Shown: positions 4,847-11,292 of the stretch, piece after piece
Layout of the letters: each line of letters opens with the position of its first letter
Numbering within the stretch: position 1 is the first letter of the stretch
Assembly: GCA_948874605.1 (NCBI GenBank)
Contig: CAQRXS010000036.1
Location: forward strand, 1-11,292
Length of the DNA: 11,292 bases
Reading direction: 5' to 3'
Origin: an uncultured Bacilli bacterium
GTDB lineage: Bacteria > Bacillota_I > Bacilli_A > RF39 > UBA660
The notes under the pieces: generated by a model
The model's database searches: none
Told to the model about the DNA's origin: nothing
The model's input: only the letters and a program-made list of their open reading frames with translations
Program-made: the position numbers and the translations under genes

Positions 4847-6889
4847 ATGAAAGTTATTCGTCAATGTGATTATAGAGATTGCGGTGTTACTTGTTTAGAA
4901 TATATTATTCAATTTTATCATGGATATGTACCCATTGATAAATTAAGAGAAGATACTTTTACAAATCAAAATGGCTGTACTGCTTATCATCTTGTAGAAA
5001 CTTTAAAAAAGTATGGTTTTGATTCCTACGGTCAAAATGTTTCTTGGGATGATTTGAGTGGTGTAATTAAGCCTTGTATAATTCATTTAGTATTAAATAA
5101 TGGCATGCATCATTTTGCGGTTTTATGTAAAACGAATAAAAATGAAGTGCTTTTGATGGATCCAGCGTGTGGTAAAAAGAAAATGCGTAAAGATGATTTT
5201 CTTCAGGTTTGGAATGGTGTTGTTTTAATTGCTGTTCCTTATTGTAAAATACCAAAAGTTCCAAAAGAAAAAAGTGTTTTGGTGCATATTACGCAATTCA
5301 TGAAAAAAGAGAAATGGCTTGTAATATCTATTTTGTTATTTAGCTTGTTTACTTCATTTCTAACCATTATCAATAGTTTTTATTTGAAAATAGGATTAGA
5401 GAAAATACATGGACTTTCGAAAAGCGGTTTATGGTTTTTCATTGGTGCTTTTGGGGTGTTATTATTTTTTAAATTTCTTTTTGAATTTATTAAATCCTAT
5501 TTAAAAACATGTTTGGAAAAAAATATAGATATTGAATATATGTTTTCTTTTTTATCCCGTTTGATGAAGTTACCTTTACAGAAATTTCAAAAATATCATG
5601 AAGGCGAGATTTTAACGCGAGTGAATGAGGCGGCAGAAATAAAAGATTTATTTCAGGATATTTGTATTACGTTTCTTTTTGAAGGAATCCTTGGTATAGT
5701 GTCTTTTCTTTTACTTTTTAGGATGAACTATCGGTTATCTTTGCTTGTTATTATGGGAATGTTTCTTTATTTTCTGATAGGATTTGTTACTTCTAAGATA
5801 TTTTATTTCAGTATTTTGAAACAAATGGATGTGGAGAGACGGTGGAATGAATCTTTGGTAGAGAAAGTGCGAATATTTTTAACAATGAAACATTTGAATC
5901 AAACAGAATACCAGTTAGATCAATTAGAAGAAGACTTATGTGTTACTTGTAATGAAAAAAGAAAATTTACAAAGAAAGCTCTTTTTTATCAAAACTTTAA
6001 AACAAATTATTTAGATTTTTTATTTTTTCTTGTTGCCACATATGGGATGATTCTTATTGGTAATAATAAGTTATCTATTATTGATTTTATTACTTTTCAA
6101 AGCCTATATTTTTATTTTATTACGCCAATTAAAGAGATTACAGATATAGGGCCAAAATTTTATTATATGAAAGGAATTTTAAGTAAAATTAGTGAAACCA
6201 TGAATTGGGAAGAAGAACAAGTAAGTGAAATTGTTCCTGTTGTTCCGATTTCAAGAATAGATGTAAAAAATCTTACTGCTAGTTACAATGGGATTCAAAT
6301 AATTTTTGAAAAAATTAATTTTGAGATAAAGGCACGAGAACATATTTTTCTTGATGGTCCAAGTGGTTGTGGAAAAAGTACATTTTGCCAAATTTTACAC
6401 CGTGATTTAGACGATTACGAAGGTAGTATAAAAATATCTTCTAAAAATCTACGAGATTATAGTTTATCAGAGATTCGTTCTTCTATTTTATATTTGAGTC
6501 AAAATGAAACTTTAATTACTGGTTCTATTAAAGAAAATATTTTATTTGGGTCTAGTGATTCTCAACGTTTTTTAGAAGTTGTTCGAATTTGTGAAATTGA
6601 AAGTATTGTTTCTAAAAAATCTTTACGTTATGAAACTGTAATTCATGAGAGCTCAGTGTCGGGAGGAGAAAAACAAAGAATTATGTTGGCTCGATGTTTA
6701 ATGAAAGAAAGCAGTGTTTATATTTTTGATGAAGTTTTAAGTGAAGTAGAAAAGAATTTAGAAAAAAAAATTATAAAAAATTTAAGAGATTTTTTAAAAG
6801 ACAAAATTATGATTTATATTTCACATACAAATCATGAAAAATTATTTGAAAGGAGAATTTCATTTGAGAGAACGAAGTATTTGGAATAA
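4847..6889 (+). CDS. Peptidase-containing ABC exporter (C39 bacteriocin-processing transporter)
   Basis: 680 aa with three parts. Residues 1-135 are a C39 peptidase: Gln6, catalytic Cys12 in DCGVTC, His89 in HHFAV and Asp105 in MDPA are all present, so it should cleave after a Gly-Gly leader. Residues about 155-435 hold about six membrane segments. Residues 470-680 are the ATPase: Walker A GPSGCGKST (504-512), Q-loop Gln552, signature VSGGEKQR (604-611), Walker B VYIFDE (624-629) and His660. The D-loop reads LSEVE instead of the usual SALD. It cuts and exports the two peptides encoded 3' of it. AGGAGG (4834-4839) lies 7 nt before the ATG. The last 26 bases overlap the next gene. No convincing sigma-A promoter was found in the 65-base leader. 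Confidence 0.93.
   Translation: MKVIRQCDYRDCGVTCLEYIIQFYHGYVPIDKLREDTFTNQNGCTAYHLVETLKKYGFDSYGQNVSWDDLSGVIKPCIIHLVLNNGMHHFAVLCKTNKNEVLLMDPACGKKKMRKDDFLQVWNGVVLIAVPYCKIPKVPKEKSVLVHITQFMKKEKWLVISILLFSLFTSFLTIINSFYLKIGLEKIHGLSKSGLWFFIGAFGVLLFFKFLFEFIKSYLKTCLEKNIDIEYMFSFLSRLMKLPLQKFQKYHEGEILTRVNEAAEIKDLFQDICITFLFEGILGIVSFLLLFRMNYRLSLLVIMGMFLYFLIGFVTSKIFYFSILKQMDVERRWNESLVEKVRIFLTMKHLNQTEYQLDQLEEDLCVTCNEKRKFTKKALFYQNFKTNYLDFLFFLVATYGMILIGNNKLSIIDFITFQSLYFYFITPIKEITDIGPKFYYMKGILSKISETMNWEEEQVSEIVPVVPISRIDVKNLTASYNGIQIIFEKINFEIKAREHIFLDGPSGCGKSTFCQILHRDLDDYEGSIKISSKNLRDYSLSEIRSSILYLSQNETLITGSIKENILFGSSDSQRFLEVVRICEIESIVSKKSLRYETVIHESSVSGGEKQRIMLARCLMKESSVYIFDEVLSEVEKNLEKKIIKNLRDFLKDKIMIYISHTNHEKLFERRISFERTKYLE
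6851..6855 (+). promoter_or_regulatory. Ribosome binding site fixing TTG 6864 as start
   Basis: AGGAG is 8 nt before TTG 6864. The upstream in-frame ATG at 6834 has no Shine-Dalgarno site and would lengthen the overlap with the transporter gene to 56 bases. Confidence 0.65.
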
Positions 6890-7307
6890 TGTTTATGCTG
6901 TGTATCATGAAAAAATAAAATGGCGATTTCTCTTTGTGTTTTTAGGTTTCGTTTTTCTTATTGTTTTGATTTTTATTAGTCGAATGGAATTAAAAACAAT
7001 TGAAACTTTTCAGGGAACTTATATATGTGAGGAAAACTGTTTTATAAAAACGATTTTACCTTTTGAAACTGTAAAAAAATTAAACACCAATCATGAAATA
7101 CGAATAGAAAACTTTCAAGAGCCTTTAAAGATATTAGAATTTGGAGAAGTGGAATATTTGAATGATTCTCCTATGGCTGTTCAATTTATGACTTTTGAAA
7201 TTGGAGAAAAAGATTATTTTAATTTTCAAACTATTGAGTTTCAAATTGTAATGAATAAAGAGTCTTTATTTCATACAATACTTCGTTCCATGAAAGGAGG
7301 TGAATAA
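6864..7307 (+). CDS. Short single-pass membrane protein of the peptide-export operon (accessory or immunity candidate)
   Basis: 147 aa. A charged N-terminus is followed by one strong membrane segment (about 20-39) and an extracellular part of about 105 residues predicted to be mostly beta strand. The stretch from about 45 to 100 (a strand, a turn, then FIKTILPFETVKKLNTN and RIENFQE) is reminiscent of the barrel part of HlyD-type export accessory proteins, but the long coiled coil is missing and the length is about a third of LagE/MesE-type proteins. A CxxxC pair (Cys55, Cys59) lies outside the membrane. Position between exporter and peptides fits either an export adaptor or an immunity protein; the sequence cannot decide. 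It overlaps the transporter gene by 26 bases, and its last codons contain the Shine-Dalgarno site of the first peptide gene. Confidence 0.6.
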   Translation: MRERSIWNNVYAVYHEKIKWRFLFVFLGFVFLIVLIFISRMELKTIETFQGTYICEENCFIKTILPFETVKKLNTNHEIRIENFQEPLKILEFGEVEYLNDSPMAVQFMTFEIGEKDYFNFQTIEFQIVMNKESLFHTILRSMKGGE

Positions 7308-7309
7308 TC

Positions 7310-7447
7310 ATGTTAACAGACAAAGAACTTATGGATGTTTCTGGGGGAGCATCAAAATGGTTTTTGGGAGGAATCATTGGTGGAATTATTGTTTTTCTAT
7401 CAGGTTTTCTAGATGGACTTCAACGTCCATTATCATGCAACAAATAA
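7310..7447 (+). CDS. Double-glycine leader peptide A, putative two-peptide class II bacteriocin
   Basis: 45 aa. The leader MLTDKELMDVSGG fits the class II consensus at every key place: Leu-12, Glu-8, Leu-7, Val-4, Gly-2, Gly-1. Predicted mature peptide: 32 residues, starting ASKWFLGG, with a hydrophobic glycine-rich core (GGIIGGIIVFLSGF) containing overlapping GxxxG motifs, then a polar end with one cysteine (LSCNK). GxxxG motifs are typical of two-peptide bacteriocins, whose partners pair as helices in the target membrane. A near-ideal ribosome site, AAAGGAGGTGA (7293-7303), precedes the ATG, so high expression is likely. It stops 16 bases before the second peptide gene. I do not recognise it as a known bacteriocin; a quorum signal is an alternative. 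Confidence 0.8.
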   Translation: MLTDKELMDVSGGASKWFLGGIIGGIIVFLSGFLDGLQRPLSCNK

Positions 7448-7463
7448 AGAAAGGAGTTTTAAA

Positions 7464-7619
7464 ATGATATTAAAAACACAAGAATTAAAAATGATTGAAG
7501 GAGGAGCCTTTTCAGCAACTATGTTAAATGCAATTATTAAAGGTTTTGAAAATATTTTTAGTTTAGGAAGAACACTTGGGTCTGCTTTATCTAGAATTAT
7601 AAGTGGCTCTCGTTGTTAG
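7464..7619 (+). CDS. Double-glycine leader peptide B, putative partner bacteriocin peptide
   Basis: 51 aa. Leader MILKTQELKMIEGG has Leu-12, Glu-8, Leu-7, Ile-4, Gly-2 and Gly-1. The mature peptide would be 37 residues, starting AFSATMLNAI, amphipathic and cationic, with GRTLG as a GxxxG motif and a cysteine as the very last residue (SGSRC). AAAGGAG (7450-7456) lies 7 nt before the ATG. A longer in-frame ORF from ATG 7413 is rejected because it lies inside peptide A and lacks a ribosome site. Together with peptide A, the same-spaced leaders, similar size and tandem position support a two-component toxin or signal processed by the C39 exporter upstream. A bidirectional terminator follows immediately. 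Confidence 0.8.
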   Translation: MILKTQELKMIEGGAFSATMLNAIIKGFENIFSLGRTLGSALSRIISGSRC

Positions 7620-7623
7620 AAAG

Positions 7624-7650
7624 AAAAGCTTAAGGTAACTTGAGCTTTTT
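7624..7650. terminator. Bidirectional terminator between peptide B and ldcB
   Basis: Stem AAAGCT-T-AAG (7625-7634) and CTT-G-AGCTTT (7639-7648) with a GTAA loop, one U-G pair, and an extra A/T pair at the base. T-rich DNA follows on both strands. It ends directly against the ldcB stop codon. Confidence 0.8.
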
Positions 7651-8576
7651 CTAGTGTTCATTTAAATAGATGTCGTAGTATTCATCAAAAGTGATTTTTA
7701 AATTATGTATTTTGGTTGCGTGTGATATTCCTATATATCTAATGTGCCATGGTTCTTCTTTGTAGCCTGTAAATTCTGTACTATTTTCTGGATAGCGAAT
7801 AATGAAGCCATATTTGTATGAATTATTTTGCATCCATTCATAATCTTTTTCTGTTAAATTATACCAATGATTGTAGCTTCTTATATCAATTGCAAGTCCA
7901 GTTTGATGTTCAGAATGTCCTTGACGCGCAGAGTAAGTATCTACTTTTTCTTGAGAGTCATTTTCTAAGTATTTTTGATAGAGTGTTTCTTGATAACTAT
8001 AGGAACGATAAGCACTATAAGGGACTAAGAAAATATTATCTAGTTTTGCTGCGGCAAGAAGTTTTTCGAAATCTTCGACTGCAAGACTACGGATTTGTAA
8101 ATTTGGAAAAGAAGGAATACTGGTTAAGTCAGGAGGAATATAATTATTTGGTAATGCTCGGTATTTATTTACGAGTACAAGAGGATTTGTTGGGTTTTGA
8201 ATTGTTTCTATGTCACTATAAAACGGTTTATCTAATTTTAAATTTACTTTTGTAATAATTTTTGAAATTGGAGTGTCTTCTAAACTTTGTAAAGCTTTAT
8301 AACGTTCGATATTTTCTAATTCAAAATTGGAAATTTTGTAAAAATCATTTAAATCAATATAATCTGTTTTTAAGAGTTTTTCTCTTGTTTTTATACTCAT
8401 ATAATCGTAGATTCGTTCAATTTCCGTTTGGGAATATCCTTTTTCAAGTAATATTTTTTTTCTTGATGGAATGCTTCGTTAAAAACATTTACCATTTTCT
8501 TTGTTTTGACAAAAGTAAGATTTAGGATAAGAAATAATTCTATTGTAATTATCAGTAGTACTATTTTTTTTGTCAT
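7651..8576 (-). CDS. LdcB/VanY-type D,D- or L,D-carboxypeptidase (M15B), frameshifted near its N-terminus
   Basis: Two pieces of one gene. The first runs from ATG 8576 (membrane segment MTKKIVLLIITIELFLILNL, then TFVKTKKMVN) to an A8 run; one extra A there joins it to the second piece (ILLEKGYSQTEIERIYDY, then MSIKTREKLL), giving 308 aa. Downstream, an intact ORF of 249 aa starts at ATG 8400 and holds the whole catalytic domain: SAYRSYSYQ, then SARQGHSEHQTGLAIDI with zinc ligands His165 and Asp172, and EEPWHIRY with Glu216 and His219 (numbering from 8400). The GYS..EI..IY repeats before it are typical of LdcB proteins of related Firmicutes. It trims the D-Ala or peptide stem of peptidoglycan outside the cell. 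Without the first piece it loses its membrane anchor/export signal. A CATAAT box with TG (8607-8599, minus) may be its promoter. Confidence 0.85.
8454..8461 (-). repeat. A8 homopolymer run at the ldcB frameshift
   Basis: Eight T on the plus strand (eight A in the gene sense). Nine would restore the frame GAA AAA AAA ATA TTA CTT. Slippage-prone, so phase variation, transcriptional slippage or an assembly error can each explain it. Confidence 0.7.
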
Positions 8577-8612
8577 TCTTCGTCCTTCTTTCTTTTTTAT
8601 TATGGCATTTTT

Positions 8613-8640
8613 GAATAAAAAAACACATTTGACATATTTT
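8613..8640 (+). promoter_or_regulatory. Possible sigma-E-like promoter for dacF
   Basis: GAATAAA (8613-8619), 13 nt, CATATTTT (8633-8640), the same spacing as the spoIIIAH promoter. The predicted start falls at the ribosome site, leaving a leader of about 12 nt, so this is weak. Confidence 0.25.
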
Positions 8641-8658
8641 TTACTAGAGGTGTTTAAA

Positions 8659-9822
8659 ATGAAATGGATAAGCAAAGCATTATTTTGTATAAGTATCTTC
8701 TTTTTTCTTTTTGGGACAGTTCGAGCTGAGACTGATTTGGCGATGAATAGTAAGAGTGCAATTTTATTGGATGCAACTACAGGAAGTGTTCTTTGGAGTA
8801 AAAATGAATCTGAAAGTCTCGCGCCAGCTTCCATGACCAAAATTATGAGTATGTTACTTATTATGGAAGCTATTGATAATGGAACAATTAGCTGGGATAC
8901 AGAAGTTACAATTAGTGAACGAGCATCTTCCATGGGTGGAAGTCAAGTATTTTTAGAAACCGGAGAAGTTTATAAAGTTGAGGAATTATTAAAAGGAATA
9001 GCTATTGCGAGTGGGAATGATGCTGTGGTGGCTATGGCTGAATATCTTTCGGGAACCGTAGAAGAATTTGTTTCGAAAATGAATACGAGAGCAGAGGAAC
9101 TTGGGCTTACTGGAACAAAGTTTCAAAATCCTCATGGACTTGATACAGAAGGACATGTTTCTACAGCGAAAGATATGGCTACAATCGCTATGGAGCTTTT
9201 GAAGCATCCTAAAATATTAGAGTTTACTAGTATTTATGAAGACTATTTAAAAAAGCCAGATGGAACTTCAACGTGGCTTGTAAATACTAATAAATTAGTT
9301 CGATTTTACGAAGGAGTAGATGGCTTAAAAACAGGTTTTACATCAACCGCGGGGTATTGCCTTACTGCAACTGCTAAGAAAGATAATTTAAGATTGATTG
9401 CTGTAGTAATGGGTGCTGATACAAGTGAAAATCGTTCAAGTGACATTTCTAGTATGTTAAATTATGGATTTAATTCTTATAAAACAGGTGTTCTTTTGAA
9501 GAAGGATACGGTTCTTGGGACAAAGCGAGTTGAAAATGGGAACCAAGAAACTGTTAATATTGTTTTAAATCATGATTATTCTAAATTGTTACGTCAAAAT
9601 GAACCTTTGCCAAATTATTCTTATAATGTAAAAGTTGATAATTTAGTCGCACCAGTAGAAAAAGGAAAACCTATTGGTTCTGTAGAAGTTGTGGATGAAA
9701 ATGGGACAGTGATTGATAATTTAGAGGTATCTGTTTCAGAAACGGTGGAAAAAGCTACTTTTATCGAATTATTATTAAAAAATATTAGACATATTAGTGC
9801 AGGAAGAATTCTTATAAAGTAG
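8659..9822 (+). CDS. dacF: DacF-like D-alanyl-D-alanine carboxypeptidase (S11)
   Basis: 387 aa, close to Bacillus DacF (389 aa). A signal peptide covers residues 1-23 (ending VRA). The penicillin-binding active-site motifs are SMTK (58-61, nucleophile Ser58), SGN (118-120) and KTG (224-226). The C-terminal region (about 275-387) is the family's second, all-beta domain, with a short amphipathic end (FIELLLKNIRHISAGRI) that may bind the membrane. The enzyme removes the terminal D-Ala of peptidoglycan stem peptides outside the membrane and, in DacF's case, shapes spore cortex. Start is ATG 8659 after AGAGG; the longer frame from 8506 runs across the divergent intergenic region and has no leader signal, so it is rejected. 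It faces away from ldcB, sharing an 82-base gap. The name DacF rests on length, motifs and sporulation neighbours. Confidence 0.88.
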   Translation: MKWISKALFCISIFFFLFGTVRAETDLAMNSKSAILLDATTGSVLWSKNESESLAPASMTKIMSMLLIMEAIDNGTISWDTEVTISERASSMGGSQVFLETGEVYKVEELLKGIAIASGNDAVVAMAEYLSGTVEEFVSKMNTRAEELGLTGTKFQNPHGLDTEGHVSTAKDMATIAMELLKHPKILEFTSIYEDYLKKPDGTSTWLVNTNKLVRFYEGVDGLKTGFTSTAGYCLTATAKKDNLRLIAVVMGADTSENRSSDISSMLNYGFNSYKTGVLLKKDTVLGTKRVENGNQETVNIVLNHDYSKLLRQNEPLPNYSYNVKVDNLVAPVEKGKPIGSVEVVDENGTVIDNLEVSVSETVEKATFIELLLKNIRHISAGRILIK

Positions 9823-9836
9823 ATGTAAAATGAATT

Positions 9837-9868
9837 AGGAAAGATTGAATTTTCTTTCCTTTTTTTTT
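9837..9868 (+). terminator. Rho-independent terminator of dacF
   Basis: AGGAAAGA (9837-9844) and TCTTTCCT (9853-9860), 8-nt loop, then T8 (9861-9868). Confidence 0.85.
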
Positions 9869-9873
9869 ATAAT
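9845..9873 (+). promoter_or_regulatory. Sigma-A promoter nested in the dacF terminator
   Basis: TTGAAT (9845-9850), exactly 17 nt, TATAAT (9868-9873). The -35 lies in the terminator loop and the -10 starts at the end of the T tract. It would start transcription about 14 nt before ATG 9894 and drive the 9894 gene and the LCP gene. Confidence 0.5.
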
Positions 9874-9893
9874 TTTTTATAGGTGATGGAAGC

Positions 9894-10367
9894 ATGAAAA
9901 AGATAGAAGCTATACCGCTTGCTTCGGCATGGAGTAAAGAAATTATTGAGTATATTGCCCAAATATTAAATACTGAGAATGTTCAAGCACGACTTAAATT
10001 AACATATGGTAAGATAAATAATCAACGCGGATCTTGGTGTTCTTTTGAGATACAAGTTTCGGATGGGTTTGAACGAAGAAAGATTACAGGTATCCCATCA
10101 GATTTTGATTTTATTTTAGGAAATCAAATACTAGATGATATTGTAGAGAAACTTTTTCCTGCAAGTGAATATGATTTTAGTTATTTTCAGTCTTGTCCTA
10201 TAAAAGGAATGATGGCTAATAATTATTTTAGTGGGCTACAACTTGCGGGGAAGGAGGCACGTATGCGAATTGATTTTGCATCATGCATTCCAGATGAAAT
10301 GCATATTAAAGCTTTCAACGAAGCTTTGGATTTGCGAGAAGAAAGAAAGAATTCTCCAAAATTATAG
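9894..10367 (+). CDS. Unrecognised 157-aa cytoplasmic protein
   Basis: I do not recognise a family. No signal peptide or membrane segment; mixed alpha/beta. The first 60 residues look like a helix pair followed by strands (SWCSFEIQVSDGF), then a helix-rich middle (DFDFILGNQILDDIVEKLF) and a C-terminal half with CPIKGMMANNYFSGLQLAG and a charged end (EALDLREERKN). Three cysteines (49, 101, 130) are spread and do not form a metal motif. ATG 9894 follows AGGTGATGG at a good distance. The next gene begins 17 bases after its stop, so it is likely co-transcribed with the LCP ligase and may share a cell-wall or regulatory role, but that is only from position. Confidence 0.7.
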   Translation: MKKIEAIPLASAWSKEIIEYIAQILNTENVQARLKLTYGKINNQRGSWCSFEIQVSDGFERRKITGIPSDFDFILGNQILDDIVEKLFPASEYDFSYFQSCPIKGMMANNYFSGLQLAGKEARMRIDFASCIPDEMHIKAFNEALDLREERKNSPKL

Positions 10368-10384
10368 AATAGAAAGGATTTTAT

Positions 10385-11292
10385 ATGAAACAAACAGTAA
10401 ATGTTCCAAAAAAGAAAAAATATAGGATAAAAAAAAGTGTTTTGTTTAAGAGTATTGCATTATTTGTAGCATTTGTTAGTTTTTTTGTTTTTCTTTTTTT
10501 TATAAAACTTGATGTGTTACCTTGGAAATATTTATTGCTTGTTTTCTTTTTCTTATTTTGTTTGGATGGAGGATTGTACTACCTTTTATCTCGTAGAAAT
10601 TATAAAGCACGAATGATTGGTTCTATTCTTGCAATTTTTTTCGTTTTTTTCTTTTTCATGGCAATTTATTTTCAAAGTGCGACCCTTCATTTTCTTGAAA
10701 ATATTAGTATTTTAAATATTGAAACGGAAACTTATAATGTACTTGTTTTAAAGGGGAGCAATATACAATCCGTAAAAGACTTAAAAAATAGTACAGTATC
10801 TTATGTGGATAATCGAAAAGGTGTTTTAAAAGCGCTTAAAGAACTTTCTAAAGAAGTAGATATACAGGAACATTCAAGTTCAGAATCTAGTATTATCATT
10901 AATGATTTATTAGCCAAGAAAGTTGACGCTATTTTAATGGAACAAGCGGAAGTAAAACTTTATCAAGAGATGATGAATGATTTTTATGATAATACTCATA
11001 TTATTGATTCTATTGAGGTGCATGTTGATAATGAAAATTCTATGAAGGAAGTTAAAATTACAAAAGAACCTTTTAGTGTCTTTGTAACTGGTATTGATAC
11101 TTATGGTAAGCTTTCTAGTGTGTCACGAAGTGATGTAAATATGGTTATTACAGTGAATCCATTAACACATAAAATTTTATTAACTTCGATTCCACGTGAT
11201 TATTATGTTCAGATTCATGGAACAAGTGGACTGAAAGACAAACTTACACATGCAGGACTTAAGGGAGTAGATACTTCGATTCAAACTATTGA
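10385..11292 (+). CDS. LytR-CpsA-Psr (LCP) family cell-wall glycopolymer ligase, 3' end cut
   Basis: 302 codons visible, no stop before the window ends. A basic N-terminus leads to three membrane segments (about 18-41, 49-68, 77-97). Residues 117-215 form an extracellular part with a periplasmic-binding-protein look (NVLVLKGSNIQSVKDLKNST, SSESSIIINDLLAKKVDAIL). The LCP domain begins near 228: VTGIDTYG (Asp238), SRSDVNM (Arg248, Asp250), then SIPRDYYV (Arg271, Asp272), the acidic and arginine residues that bind the lipid pyrophosphate and metal. LCP enzymes move teichoic-acid-like or capsular polymers from a lipid carrier to peptidoglycan. The catalytic residues further on are outside the window. 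AAAGGA lies 7-8 nt before ATG. Likely in one operon with the gene before it. Confidence 0.9.
   Translation, partial: MKQTVNVPKKKKYRIKKSVLFKSIALFVAFVSFFVFLFFIKLDVLPWKYLLLVFFFLFCLDGGLYYLLSRRNYKARMIGSILAIFFVFFFFMAIYFQSATLHFLENISILNIETETYNVLVLKGSNIQSVKDLKNSTVSYVDNRKGVLKALKELSKEVDIQEHSSSESSIIINDLLAKKVDAILMEQAEVKLYQEMMNDFYDNTHIIDSIEVHVDNENSMKEVKITKEPFSVFVTGIDTYGKLSSVSRSDVNMVITVNPLTHKILLTSIPRDYYVQIHGTSGLKDKLTHAGLKGVDTSIQTI

Noticed and set aside
7413..7463. Extended N-terminus for peptide B
   Set aside because: It lies inside peptide A, has no ribosome site, and would bury the clear Gly-Gly leader start.
8629..8634. TTGACA as a dacF -35 box
   Set aside because: At 16-18 nt downstream the -10 would fall at or past the ribosome site, with no TATAAT-like sequence.
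8506..8658. Longer N-terminus for dacF
   Set aside because: It reads across the divergent promoter gap, and the signal peptide begins at ATG 8659 after AGAGG.
8397..8933. 178-aa minus-strand ORF from 8933
   Set aside because: Most of it is antisense to dacF; only the part from ATG 8576 is real and belongs to the frameshifted ldcB.

Overview
The window looks like an AT-rich, endospore-forming member of the Bacillota, probably an uncultured gut lineage near the Bacilli/Erysipelotrichia. The base composition, TTG/GTG starts with purine-rich Shine-Dalgarno sites, and the sporulation genes (SpoIIIAH, GerE, GerM, a DacF-type carboxypeptidase) support this. All 15 gene ends visible stop with TAA or TAG, never TGA. 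No tRNA, rRNA, CRISPR array or IS element is visible.

1-2139: most of a diversity-generating retroelement (DGR). It starts with the 3' end of a target gene carrying the variable region (VR; about 54% GC and only about 16% A, against very AT-rich surroundings). A small hairpin spans the target stop codon and a 14-bp inverted repeat follows. Then come three overlapping, co-oriented genes: a MutS-like accessory protein (MSL), Avd, and a DGR-type reverse transcriptase. The template repeat (TR) is not found in the window and probably lies upstream of base 1.

2147-3900 (minus strand): a sporulation block, spoIIIAH, then gerE, then gerM. A sigma-E-like promoter precedes spoIIIAH, a good sigma-K-like promoter precedes gerE, and a terminator separates gerE from gerM. 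The rest of the spoIIIA operon is not next to spoIIIAH.

4007-4750: a CmpB-family (PF06541-like) membrane protein on its own transcription unit. 4847-7619: a peptide-export operon with a C39 peptidase-containing ABC transporter, a short single-pass membrane protein, and two small double-glycine-leader peptides (45 and 51 aa). The peptides look like an undescribed two-peptide class II bacteriocin or signalling pair. There is no obvious immunity gene.

7651-9822: two peptidoglycan D-Ala carboxypeptidases, divergently transcribed. One is an LdcB/VanY-type metallopeptidase broken by a one-base shift at an A8 run; the other is an intact DacF-like S11 serine peptidase. 9894-11292: an unrecognised 157-aa protein followed by the start of a LytR-CpsA-Psr (LCP) cell-wall ligase that runs off the window. 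A promoter for this last unit appears nested in the dacF terminator.

In total the right part is envelope and sporulation biology, interrupted by a peptide-export operon and flanked on the left by a DGR that diversifies a C-type-lectin-like protein.
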